Of a stretch of DNA of 64,000 bases, positions 23,946-35,390 are shown one piece after another. The notes beneath the pieces were generated by a model. The model did not search any database. It saw nothing but the letters and a program-made list of their open reading frames with translations, and was not told where the DNA came from. A program made the position numbers and the translations under genes. The stretch covers positions 5,907,283 to 5,971,282 of the forward strand of contig OY986974.1 in NCBI GenBank assembly GCA_963920575.1, written 5' to 3'. The first letter of the stretch is position 1. Every line of letters starts with the position of its first letter. The stretch comes from Narthecium ossifragum. Lineage: Eukaryota; Streptophyta; Magnoliopsida; Dioscoreales; Nartheciaceae.

Positions 23946-24832
23946 GACTATGTAAAAAAACAAAAAAAAAGCGACCATCTTTGACATGTATGGATTTTAC
24001 AAAAGTAATTATATAGTTCCTGCACAATAGCTGTAATTACCTCCATCTAACATCTGGATTAATGTTTTTGCAACTTATGCATGAAAATTATGTTGGTTAC
24101 CTGCCTGACATGGAAAAAAAGCGAGCGCAGTTTATGAAATAAATGTGAACCTAATCTAATAATTTGTCACGCAAGCTTCAATTTAAGGATCTTCTGTATG
24201 CTCCTTTGTTGTTTACTCTTTGTTCCTTTCAGCCAACAGAACTTCCAGAGACAGCCATGTACAATAAATCTCTGGGAACAATTGTCTGTAGTTCCTGTAG
24301 GGCTGTACTCCTATGGTTAGTTTGTCTTGTTTTAATTATTTGTTCTCTTGATTCATTCTTAAGTTGCCTGCCAGCCAGCCAGCCAGCCTAATTCAAATTA
24401 TATATCAGCCATGGTTAGTTTGAGGAGAATCCTTCTTTAAATTCGTTTCAAAATTGGAAAGTATCAGATTCATATTTAGATGATATCTTTTCAAGGAAAG
24501 CTTTCAGTCAGAAGTTTAGGGTTGCTATATATTTGGAAGCGCAAAAGATGCACAAGAACATGCTCTTTTTCCTATAAATAGAGCATGCATGCATGCTGTT
24601 AGAATACAATCTAAGAAATTTAACACAAGATATTTCTTGAAGATGGCTGAAACAAGGAAGAGGAGATCCAATTAAGTTGCTATATATGTAATCTATAAGA
24701 ACAACACTAAATACATATATATATATATATGCACCTCCAAACACTCAACTCGATTCATACTGCCATAAAGAAAAACAAATTAAAAGAAGCAACAAAAAAA
24801 TGTTTCAAGGAGAACAGCACAGCCCTACTACT
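23946..24832. other. Intergenic, no gene seen
   Basis: AT-rich. It has a short CAGC/CCAG tetranucleotide run at 24370-24388 and a TA run near 24712-24731. The region next to 24833 should carry the 3' UTR of the small minus-strand gene. Confidence 0.4.
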
Positions 24833-25177
24833 CTAAAGATGAAGAGAGGTGTCAACATCCATCTCTCTGCCGCAGCCGGCCTCCGCCGGCTGACCTTGCC
24901 AGAATCGCGTCGAGGGCGGCTCGGCTTGCGAGCACTGCTTAGCTCCTCCGCCGGAGAGTGGCCGGGAAGGCTGCAGCAGCTCAGGATGGAAGAACCACCT
25001 GGGCTGCTGTTGCTGCTTCTGCTGCTGCTCAGACTTGGCCAGCACCACCCTCATCAGCTCCCTCTCCTCCCTCATCTCCTTCACCCTCTGCAGCTGCCTG
25101 AACCTCTCCTGGAGGAGTGCAATGGATGAGGAGTAGAGAAGATCAGTACTTGTTTCAACACTTTGGTGCCTACCCAT
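24833..25177 (-). CDS. Small plant protein of unknown function, 114 aa
   Basis: An intact intronless frame from ATG 25177 to TAG 24833. The N-terminus MGRHQSVETSTDLLYSSSIA is followed by a charged helical block, LLQERFRQLQRVKEMREERE, ending LMRVVLAKSE. A Gln run (about residues 54-63), a WFFHPELL motif and a GC-rich, low-complexity C-terminus follow. The block ERFRQLQxVKEMREERE gives the impression of a short family conserved between angiosperms, but I cannot name it and do not assign a function. There is no signal peptide or membrane helix, so a soluble protein with a coiled-coil-like helix is likely. The GC content of the last third differs from the AT-rich surroundings. Confidence 0.7.
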   Translation of the reverse strand: MGRHQSVETSTDLLYSSSIALLQERFRQLQRVKEMREERELMRVVLAKSEQQQKQQQQPRWFFHPELLQPSRPLSGGGAKQCSQAEPPSTRFWQGQPAEAGCGREMDVDTSLHL

Positions 25178-25253
25178 GTTATCAAACCAAGTGTAGAAGA
25201 GATGAGAGACGACTAGAAAGAGAGGATTGCTTATTGGAGAGTGCAAGCTATAG

Positions 25254-25257
<4 letters not shown>

Positions 25258-25330
<73 letters not shown>
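25258..25330. repeat. Compound TA/GA microsatellite in the promoter of the small gene
   Basis: (TA)20 at 25258-25297 passes directly into (GA)16 at 25299-25330, 80-150 bp upstream of the ATG at 25177. On the gene strand this reads (CT)n then (TA)n, just where a core promoter or leader is expected. Length variation is likely between individuals. Confidence 0.9.
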
Positions 25331-25332
<2 letters not shown>

Positions 25333-27714
25333 GGGGTGGGGACATGTCTATGTGTGCATGCCAATGTGTGCCATATGATGGAGATGGAGATGCAGATGGA
25401 GAGAGGGGGAATCATGGAAGGGGTGGAGAGGACAAGAGGGAAGAGGTTTTGGAGGGATCCATGGAGGTGGGGGAAAGGGGCTTTGGAAGGGAGATAAGGG
25501 TGGGAGGAAGAGGCCAAGGAGGAATGGAGGATAGTGCTTGGAGGGGTTTTAGTGTGGGGAATAAGAGGTTTCAGGGGAGGTGATAGCTTTGTCCACCACA
25601 CTACTCTCTTTGCCTAGGAGCCAAGAGTGTTTTTTGGTGAGCTAGTATCCTATTACGTGAGAAACAGAATTTTGAATGAAATATTTAAACATATATCTTT
25701 GTTTTTTGTTTAATCAGATGAGCATTGACGGCTGGAAGCCACAGAAACTTATCCAACTTTGTTATGTTGTCCTCTGAGGCCTAATATAAAGGCAATTATG
25801 TGCGAGGACACCAACACGCTATACTATCCGCTTTACAATCCGATTCTCCATCTCAGAAATATAAACATAGGTGATATTGTGAAAACTATTCGTGTTATTA
25901 CAAATTACGACTTGAAACCTCCGTTATCCACTTTATTTGCAACTCATTGTTGGATTAGGTTAGAAAAGAACATTCGAGATATATTCTCTGTTTTTGATAT
26001 TTAAATAATATTATGACTAAACTCATTTTGTCTTTAAATATTATTCTAGTATAAGTTTAAAGACAAAGAACCTTAAACAGTTTTTTTTTAATATTATTAT
26101 AAATAACTTGACCATGGTTAAGTGGTCAAACTTAACGACGGCTGAGTAGTCAAACCTAACGGTCATCGACAAAAGGTGACGACAGTAGATCTTCACAAAT
26201 AAAATGCAAAATTGAAGTAGCGGGCCTAGCGGCTAACAATTTTTGATAGGACAGTTAGTTTTCCATAATATCGTCATAATCTGGGTGTCAAAATATTTTT
26301 TTTAAAAAAAATAAATATATAAAGTAATTTATTACTCTTAGCTCATGATTTTTGAGACGATTGGTCAAATTAGAAATTAAAGAGGATGAAAGTTCATCAC
26401 TCGTTCCATCAATCAATATCTTAAACTCGATATCATGCGCTGGTTGCAGCGTATCAAAGCATGGCATAAATATATAAACTCATTCATTTCATCTCAAATT
26501 AACACCACTTCTGTCCAGTTGCAAATATGAAGTCTAGATCAGGATACAGTTAATGACATGCTTCTCTTTTAGTAATAAATGGTGCTAATTACTTTGATAG
26601 GTATATATATACTATAGAATTGCCATATAATACTCAAATACCTATCTAGATCAAAGAGACCTACTCAACCTAAACTCTATCCCATTTTTTATTGTATAAT
26701 GTATTAATTATACCTTTTATCAAGGGGAGTGGTGACAACACAGAGGTTCTAGAAAGAAGGGAGGGGAATAATTATTGGGGATGATGATGATGACTTTGGA
26801 GAAGATGAGGAACTCCTTTCCTTTTTTTTCTGTTTTTTTTTTAGCACTCTGTTTGTGTCTCCACTCCCTCAAAGTTTTGTCTTGAAGTCATTTGGATGGG
26901 AATGGCATGCTTGCTTGTAAGGCTTTTGATGCTGTTGTTTCCACTCTTTACTTCTTCTCTCTTTCTCTCATATGCCAATCACTTTCTCTAGAGCTATAAT
27001 GATGTTGGAATCCTTTTCTTTAGATTAAAGGTTTAGAACTCATTACTCTCTTCGTTTTTAGTTGAGCTAATGAGTACCATCTCGCAAAGTCAAAGCATGG
27101 CCTTATAATGTTCCAACAGTTACGGTTCAAAAATATATGGTCAAAAAGTACTTTAATATCTTGTAGTTTTAAAAATTTATAGTTTAATATTATGTTATTT
27201 AAAAATTATCAAAAAAATATCTACAATTACAAAACTGATCATTTTGGATCCAACGGACTAACCCATTAAGCATAGTATCTTGTTCTAATAAAATTCAAAG
27301 CTAAAATTCAACTTCAAACATGTTAGAAAAACATGCAAGTTATGTCCTATATATAATCCAATACTTGTCAATTGAATCCAAGGAAAAGAAAAGTCCTTCT
27401 TTTGGAAAACAAAAATTAAAAAATTTTAAAATTGAAGTAGAGCTTTGCAGGTGGCTCATTAGGTAGGAAGACAAAACATATAATCAAGTAATTTACCGAA
27501 TTTCTCTAATGGCATCTCACCAAACTTCTATCTCCTTCCTGAATATCTCACCAATTCTTATTCCCATGGCAAACATCAACTTCAATCCTCAGATAGTCAG
27601 ATTTGTGCCCATGAACTTTGCAAGTATTGACCAAGGACCAAATCAAGTCAAAGGCTGTTAATCTGATCATATTAGATTAGAAAGGTCCAGGATGCTCGTA
27701 GAAAAAGTCATGCT
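25331..27714. other. Intergenic, no gene seen
   Basis: A purine-rich stretch (25330-25600, GGGGAAAGGGG-type) forms the distal promoter of the small gene. From about 25650 on the sequence is AT-rich without a supported gene. The open frame at 25759-26004 shows no recognisable domain. Confidence 0.4.
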
Positions 27715-27730
27715 AAAAGTCTTTGAAGGC

Positions 27731-27861
27731 AACTAACCTCCCCTAGCTTGTCTGGTATGACAACTTGGGTGTCCTGTGACGGACCCGGGTTCGAAGGTTG
27801 GTACCCTCTCTCACCCCCAGCCGGTATTCTCCCCACTACTGTGCTTAACTACTAAAAAAAA
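27731..27861 (+). mobile_element. SINE with intact target-site duplication
   Basis: The 16-bp sequence AAAAGTCTTTGAAGGC occurs at 27715-27730 and again at 27862-27877, immediately after a run of A (27853-27861). The body of about 130 bp contains an A-box-like TAGCTTGTCTGG (27744) and a B-box-like GGTTCGAAGG (27788). These are the hallmarks of a tRNA-derived SINE: polymerase III boxes, poly(A) tail and LINE-type target duplication. The perfect duplication suggests a fairly young insertion. Confidence 0.85.
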
Positions 27862-28018
27862 AAAAGTCTTTGAAGGCTGGATGTATGCTGATACAAGATC
27901 GATCATTGCATAACATATTCCTGAATATCAAAATAAAATTGAGACAAGAACAACTATAGAATTTTACACAAAAGAAACCATACTTGCAGTAGGCAAAATC
28001 CAGGACTTGATAAAATAT

Positions 28019-29331
28019 TGAAAGTACCAAATCCTCGCCAACTAGAGCTAAAAAGATATGAGAAGAGACAAACACGATCTGCTAAAAAAAGGAGAAGCAA
28101 CCAAAAACCAGATAGGCTTCCAAAAGTTCCTTGACTCAACTTTCCAGAAACTAAGAAAACACAATTGTTTGAATAAGTCCTTAGAAGGTCCAACCACAAT
28201 ATCAACTCATTTTGAGTGACTGGCACTAGCAACTGAAATAGCATGGAATAGGTTGACTTATAACGACATCCTTGGAAGATGATGAACTATGAAAACAGAT
28301 TTCAGCAATCTAGCAAAAAACCCAGCAGTCATAAAGAGATCAACCTGTAGATAGTATTCTACCAAGGATCTAAGTTAAGACAAGGAAAAAAACAAAGCAG
28401 AGAAACAATATTAGCAAAGTTAAAGAGGTGAATATGTGATTCAGATTTTGAGTTCAGCTTGTCTTTATCTAAGGACCTAGATAGGACATGCACATAACAT
28501 CACCATTTATCATAACTGCATGCTCTGCGAAGAACATTCCAGCACTTCAAACAAATCTGAGGATGCTTTAGAGAACCTTCAGATTCAGATTTAACAAGTA
28601 ATGGAAGAGGCAAAGCAGCAAATTTAAGAATTAATGCAATATCTAAAAGATCAATGCAAGCAATAACGAGACACCGATATTAAACGTGGAAAAAACTTCT
28701 CAAATGAGAAGGAAAAAAAAACCACGAGTCCAACAGGACCATTAATCCATCCACTAATAGAAGAAGTTTACAGACTTACATGATTAGGACCGACGTCGAC
28801 ACATTCGACTCCCCTATCGACGCTGGACACGAACCGACCGGTTCTTCAACACCTTCTTCTCTCATGGGATGTACCTTGGACACCTTCCAAGATTTTCCGG
28901 ACTAGGCACACCGGAATGTCAGTCTTCACACGCCGGCAACACATATGGTTTCTTCCCACTTTTTAACCTCTTCCTCTCACTTTTTCTTCAACAGCCACAG
29001 TAGTCTTCATAGATGCAAAAAGAGGTCCAGAACCTTGGGAGTTCTTATGTATAAAATATACCTTGATCCCCATATAGAAGGTATGCTCATCAGATCAATT
29101 TACAGCTGCTCAGCAGCCATATATTTCCTTTAATGCTACCTTATATTCCAACTTCTTCAAATCAAATTAGAACCATAAGCTGCCTTTTATTTCCCATAAC
29201 TTCCATAATTATGCTGAAATCCAATCTTGCTGATCAAGAGATCTATATCCAACCACACCTGATTTGATTACAAGACACATACCATATTTGACACGAATTG
29301 CCATAATACATGACTCGATTTAAACCTAACA
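28019..29331 (-). repeat. 3' LTR of the Sirevirus-like element
   Basis: 1313 bp. On the element strand it starts TGTTAGGTTTAAATCGAG and ends GGTACTTTCA. It matches the right LTR over its full length with scattered substitutions and small indels, for example an extra copy of TTCAGA near 28580. The two LTRs having diverged shows the insertion is not recent. Confidence 0.92.
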
Positions 29332-29345
29332 ATCTCCCCCTTGGC
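29332..29345 (-). promoter_or_regulatory. Polypurine tract of the Copia element
   Basis: On the element strand CCAAGGGGGAGAT stands directly before the 3' LTR and would prime plus-strand DNA synthesis. Further G-rich copies lie upstream at 29547-29560 (AAAAAAGGGGGAGA) and 29593-29600 (AGGGGGAG). Confidence 0.85.
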
Positions 29346-29754
29346 AATTCGTGACAAAACTCAACCATGACTAACATGACTTAACAATGACACTAATCAG
29401 ATGTAGTCCGTATTTTGAGAAAATCCTATTCCATGCACACTTGAACTACCCAGTGAGAAGCATTAACATATTTTAAATAATAAGAGACATATAAATATAG
29501 TTGCAATAAAAATTTAACATACTAACAAACATAATGTTTAATGTTTTCTCCCCCTTTTTTGGCACGATTGACAAGGCAATATAAGCAAAGAACTCCCCCT
29601 CAATCCATAGCAAAATAAAAACATGTAGCGGACAATGTCCTCCATTAAACATGGCTCAAAAGAAAGTAGAAGCAAGAATGAAATAAGCTATAAGGCAGCA
29701 GCCAGCAAGAATGGAATAAAGAATAAATTGGGTGTGATGCACGAAGACGATGGT
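29346..29754. other. Copia internal spacer between third ORF and 3' LTR
   Basis: Non-coding. It carries the two additional polypurine-tract-like motifs and an AT-rich sequence. Confidence 0.6.
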
Positions 29755-30772
29755 TCATACTACAGCAATTTCATATGCATGTTGGGCTATCAGAGCAACC
29801 TCAGAGTCATGAGCACGAAGAACCTCAATAAGTAAAGCCTCGAGCATGTCACCATGAGAGCGCGTCACCCTCTCCAATGCGGTAGTGGAATCACGACAAG
29901 CCTGAATAGAGCACCTCAAATCGGCAAAATTACGTGTGATCACCATCAGTGCAGCAGCTGAATCATCAGACTCTGTGTCCTCATCATCATCATGATTCCA
30001 AGTCTCTGGTGGTGTAACAATAGCAGTGCTCCCCGGGAGACTAGGTCCAGTAATAGGAGCAAGGTACGGAAGAGGAAAAACATCCAAAGAAGGAGTGACC
30101 TGAAAAATGATGCACAAGGTGCTAACTAGATGTCCAAAAGGTAAGTTCATCTCCAGACTCCCAGAAATGACAGAGGTTATGGCCCTGTAAACTACTAGGG
30201 GAAGGTCAATTGATAATTGCTGCTGAATGCAATATAAAAAGAAACCGGTATCTAAGGAGATCGATGTGGTGGGTACGTGAGGCTCAATACTCGAAGATAG
30301 AAAAGTATAAAGGAGACGAAAATCAGGAGTGAGATCACACACAAACAACCTCCTAGATGGAGAAATAAGGGTCGACCCAGTAAGCTTAAAAGAAATCACC
30401 GCATCAGAGACAACTCTACCAGAAGCAGGAATAGGAAATGCGGGATGAAGATCACTTTGAATACGAATAAGACCAGAAATCCTAGTAGGAGTGAGATGAA
30501 TCGTATGACCATGCACAACAGAAATAGCAGTATGAAAGGACGATGCAGGCTCAAATAGATAGGAATAAAACTCGCGAACCATACGAGGATAAACGACATG
30601 CATGGCAGGAGACATGATGGAATCCCAGCCTCATCGCCGAAGCCACTTGACGACCTTGGGATCACTAAGGGAGTCAATATCAATTGCCCGCTCCATAAGA
30701 ATCGGACGACTTCAACAATCACGAGTCACATGCAGTGAGAATGAGGAGGATTCACGAGATCCAAAAGAGGAC
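29755..30772 (-). pseudogene. Envelope-like third ORF of the Sirevirus-like element
   Basis: It lies downstream of pol on the same strand. The open part (30615-29755, 286 codons) reads MHVVYPRMVREFYSYLFEPA, then a VHGHTIHLTPTRISGLIRI-type segment, and ends with an acidic stretch (DDDEDTESDD) and a helical tail (RAHDSEVALIAQHAYEIAVV). The segment FYSYL..(V/I)xLTPxxISxLIxI matches the plant-transposon-protein domain found in extra ORFs of Sireviruses. In the same frame an ATG at 30772 (MSSFGSRESSSFSL) begins an upstream extension interrupted by two TGA codons. I see no convincing signal peptide or transmembrane helix in the open part, so an envelope function is not shown. Confidence 0.7.
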
Positions 30773-32241
30773 ATGAAAAAACTAGCAGGAAGGAAAAAAG
30801 AAACAACAATAAAAAACATGCAAGCATAAGCAAGCACCACCCACCAAAGCAAGTATAAGTCACCAAAAAAAATAAACACATAAATAAATAAATGAAGAAG
30901 ACCCACAACCATCAATCCTGGAAAGCAACAGAAAACATCAAGAGTATGGAAGAAGGAAACAACCATGGACAAAAATCCAAGAAAAACATATAAAGAGTAG
31001 TCCAAGAACAAGCTCCCAATCAAACCGTACATACCAAACAAAACTCCAAATTAGGAAGCCAAACGATATGTAATGGAGATTTAACTAGAAATCAACCTTA
31101 TTTTCATTAAGAAACTGGTTGAAAATCACGTCGTAACCAAAAACCGATCCCACGCAAGCACTTAACCAAAATTTGTTTGTTTATTGATTTTTTAAAATTG
31201 GACCCCTACTTGAACAAAATTTTTGAGTCCGAGAACCAGGCTCACCCGCGGGATAAGTCCCACACATAGCCTAAACACAATAGACTGAACTCATGCAAAT
31301 GTTATGACAAGACTGGTATAAATAACTAGTCAAACTAGATCAAAACCTGATAATCATGACATGAGGGACGCACCCACAAAACAAAGCAGATTGAGATTCA
31401 CACCTGTAGCCCAACCAAAAATAGAATACTGACCCAATAAGTTGACTAGAAGTCAAACCGACTCAAACCATAATTAGGAACCAGTTTAATCAAGAAGGAA
31501 CCGACAATGCAACTGGTCAGTGTGCTTTCACACCGAGTTAGGTAGCCCTCTTCCAAGAATGTGATTTTTTTTTTTTTGAAGGATAAGACAACACTCATGG
31601 CCAGCTTTCACTCTAACTTCAAAGTGGTAGCTTTCTCCACTGACCATTTTTTTTTGTCTCACTTTTTTATTCCAAAATGATAAAACAGGTATAATCAGGT
31701 ATTTGAGCCATAAGTCAATCTAGTTACTTACAAGGTGTTCATACCATTCCGACTGGACAAACTGAGCTATACCAACTGAGCATTTCTAATAGGTACTCGA
31801 TCATGGCATAGTACAAAGAATATGATTAGACTGACCAAAGAAACCTATATCATATACTAGTCATAATTTGTGCACTTTAGGTCAACTATGCCATAGCCAA
31901 TGGTGACTATACCACAACAGGGTGTACCAAGGTTACACATACACAGATTTTTGACATTCAGAGGACCCAATAGTTTTTTTTTTGTAAAAGAAAAAATTGA
32001 ATAATATAAGAGAGAACATTGAAAACAACCACAACCACGGAATAACAAAAACACATGAAAACAACAAACCAATACATCGGGAAAGCACCTAGAAAGACCA
32101 AACCACATGAAAACAAAAGACGGAAAAACAAAGACAAGGCAACCAAAAGAATACAAAACAAGAGACCTAAGAACCACAAAAGAACTAGGTGAAACAAGGG
32201 ACAAGAAAAAAACCTAGTCTATGTGTAGGAGAAGATAAAGA
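30773..32241. other. Copia internal spacer between pol and the third ORF
   Basis: A-rich on the plus strand. On the minus strand its T-rich sequence opens long hydrophobic frames (for example 30712-31041 and 31857-32204), which reflect composition, not genes. No recognised motif. Confidence 0.5.
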
Positions 32242-35200
32242 TCATTCAATGCAACACACCCCAAGAGATGTCCGAAGGTATTCAAAACGTTTGACATCGA
32301 GGGGTTTGGTCGAAATGTCAGCTATTTGAAGTTCCATTTGGATGTGCTCAAGAGAAATTATTTTATCTTCAACAAGCTCACGAATAAAATGGTGTCGAAT
32401 ATCAATATGTTTAGTACGTGAGTGTTGAACAGGATTTTTTGTGATGTTTATTGCACTAAGATTATCACAATATAAGGTCATAGTACCTTGCTCAAGACCA
32501 TAATCTTGAAGCATTTGCTTCATCCAAAGCAACTGAGTGCAGCAGCTCCCAGCTGCTATATACTCAGCCTCGACTGTCGATAAAGATATGGACTTTTGTT
32601 TTTTACAGTGCCAAGCAACTAAATTGTTACCTATGAGAAAGCAACCTCCAGAGGTGCTTTTCCTATCATCACAACAACCAGCTCAGTCGGCATCGGAATA
32701 GCCAACAACGTCACTAGTAGTGTCATGTGAAAACCACACACCCAAATTATGAGACCCGCTAACATATTTTATGATCCGTTTGACAGCATAAAAATGAGAT
32801 TTTTTAGGTTGAGCCTGATATCTAGCACACACACCTACACTGAAGGCTATATCAGGTCGGCTAGCAGTCAAGTATAGAAGACGACCGATCATGCTCCAAT
32901 ATAAAGTTTGGTCAACATCTTCACCGCTCTCGTCTTTGCATAATTTAACAGTAGAGTTCATGGGAGTCCTAGTATGCTTAGATGACTCTAATCCAAATTT
33001 CTTTACTAAGTCTTTAGCATATTTAGATTGGGAAATAAAAATCTCTTTATCAGTTTGTTTGATCTGTAGACCGAGAAAGAAACTCAGCTCCCCCATCATG
33101 CTCATTTCAAAGTTATTTTTCATGTGGGTAGCAAAATCATGAGCAAGGGAAGTAGATGACGATTCAAATATGATGTCATCAATGTAAATTTGAGCAATCA
33201 CCATATTATGAGAATCACTTTTTATAAAGAGAGTTTTATCTACTCCCCCTCTAGAGAACCCCGTTTCTAGCAAGAAGGAGGTCAGTCTCTCGTACCAAGC
33301 TCTAGGAGCTTGTTTAAGACCGTAAAGAGCCTTTTTAAGTTTAAACACATGAGAAGGAAATTGTGGGTTTTCAAAACCAGGAGGCTGTCTTACATAGACT
33401 TCTTCATTAAGAATGCCATTTAAGAAGGCACTCTTGACATCCATTTGGAAGAGCTTAAAACCAAGCTGACACGCTATGGCGAGAAAGATACGAATAGATT
33501 CTAAACGAGCTACGGGGGCGAAGGTCTCATCGAAGTCAATTCCTTCAAACTTGAGTGTAGCCTTGAGCAACTAACCTAGCTTTGTTTCAAATTACGTTTC
33601 CTTGCTCATCGGTTTTATTCTTGAAAATCCACTTAGTGCCAATCACATTAATATCATAGGGGCATGGAACAAGAGTCCACACATCATTTCTAACAAATTG
33701 TTCCAACTCTTCATGCATAGCATTTATCCAGCTGTCATTCGTAAGAGCCTCTTTGACATTTTTTGGCTCAAAAGAAGATGTGTAGCATACATGACTAATT
33801 TCAGTATGCTTATGGGATCTAGTATGCATTGGCTCTCGCACATCACCAATAACTTGAGTCATAGGATGATTTAATTTTACCCGAGCATAAGGTTCTAATT
33901 CAACTCTTTCATTATCTGACTTGTCTAGCTGAATATCAACATCAGATGACACCCGAGACTCTCTTCCCTTTCCAGCCGGCTCAACAATTATCATTTGGGA
34001 ATCTTTATTGATTTTCTCAGTGTTATTAGTTTCATTAACTATCTCATCCAGTTCATCTTGTTGTAGAATTGAATTCTCATCATCAACAACAACATTTATA
34101 GACTCCATGACGGTCAAGGTCCTTGGATTATAAACTCTCATAGAACAACTATTTTTGGAGTATCCAAGAAAAATGCCCTCATCACTTCTCGTATCAAATT
34201 TTCCTAGATCCTCTCTATCTCTCAAAATATAGCATTTGCTACCAAATGTACGAAAATATTTTACGTTAGGCTTTTTACCATTCCAAAGTTCTTAGGCTGT
34301 CTGCTTGGTCCCTGGTCTAAGGTAAACACGATTAATGATGTAACAAGCAGTATTAATGGCATATGCCCAAAATTTTTGCGAAACGGATTTAGCATGGATC
34401 ATGACCCTAGCCATTTCCTGGAGCACTCTATTTCTTCTTTCAACAACTCCATTTTGTTGAGGAGTTATTGGAGAAGAGAATTCGTGACTAATCCCTGACT
34501 TATCACGAAAATCAGCAAACCTACTATTTTCAAATTCTCTTCCATGGTCAGACCTAATTCTAACGATGCTCCCAATGGTCAAACTCTTTTCATTTTGAAG
34601 TTTTAAGCATAAGCTTTTAAACACTACAAAGGTTTCTGTTTTTTCTCTTAAATATCCACCCACGTATACCTAGACAAATCATCTACCATCACAAAAATAT
34701 ACTTTTTTCCTCCTACACTCTCAGTTCTAGTTGGACCCATAAGATCCATGTGAAGAAGCTCAAGGGCTCTGGTTGTTGACAGATTTTTAACACGCTTATG
34801 GATAGCTCGTACTTGTTTACCTAACTGGCAAGGACCACATATACGTTTAGAAGGTTTTTCTAACTTTGGCATACCTCTAATCAACTCATGGTTGGACAGG
34901 CGAAACAAATCCTTAAAGTTGATATGCCCGAGTCTTTGATACCACAACTGAAGGCTATCAACCTTGGCAGAGTTGCATTTTATACCATCATCTGGAAGAA
35001 TCCCATAGCAAATGTCTGAAGTTCTAATTCCACAAACAATGCAAGTGCCATGTTGATCATAAATAGAACATTCAGTTTTAGAGAAATGAACATTGTGTTG
35101 AGCATCACACAATTGACTTATGCTGATGAGGTTAGCCTTTAGCCCCGGCAAAAATAAGACTTCCTCAAGATTCGGTAGACCAGGAGCATGAATGCTTCCT

Positions 35201-35330
35201 TTGCTTACAACCTTAGAGGTCTTACCATCACCAAAAGTGACAATCCCACCTTCACTTTTCTCAATACTAGTGAACTAGATTTGTTCCCACACATGTGTCG
35301 AGAGCAACCACTATCTAGATACCAGACATG
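32242..35330 (-). pseudogene. Copia pol: protease, integrase, reverse transcriptase, RNase H (frameshifted)
   Basis: Protease active site YLDSGCSRHM near 35300. Integrase: zinc-binding part LWYQRLGHINFKDL and CGPCQLGK (about 34840-34970), then catalytic Asp in LLHMDLMGPT, Asp in IRSDHGREFEN and Glu in NGVVERRNR. Reverse transcriptase from about 33640 with DVKSAFLNG and the catalytic YIDDIIF. RNase H with LSTVEAEYIAA and CDNLSAI, ending LRTSLGVCCIE at 32242. Breaks seen: frame change after the protease, a frame change near 34650-34663, a stop near 34293, CGA-to-TGA type stop near 33586, one extra T near 33556, and a TGG-to-TGA type stop at about 32681. Inactive as it stands. Confidence 0.9.
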
Positions 35331-35390
35331 TGAGTTTTGAGCCTTCAAAGCAGTGAGAGCAACTCTACACTGAAGGTCTTTTCTCCTGAC

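Noticed and set aside
30712..32204. Long hydrophobic minus-strand frames that look like membrane proteins
   Set aside because: They lie in the Copia spacer, where T-rich sequence on that strand gives Phe/Leu/Val runs; no start context or motif.
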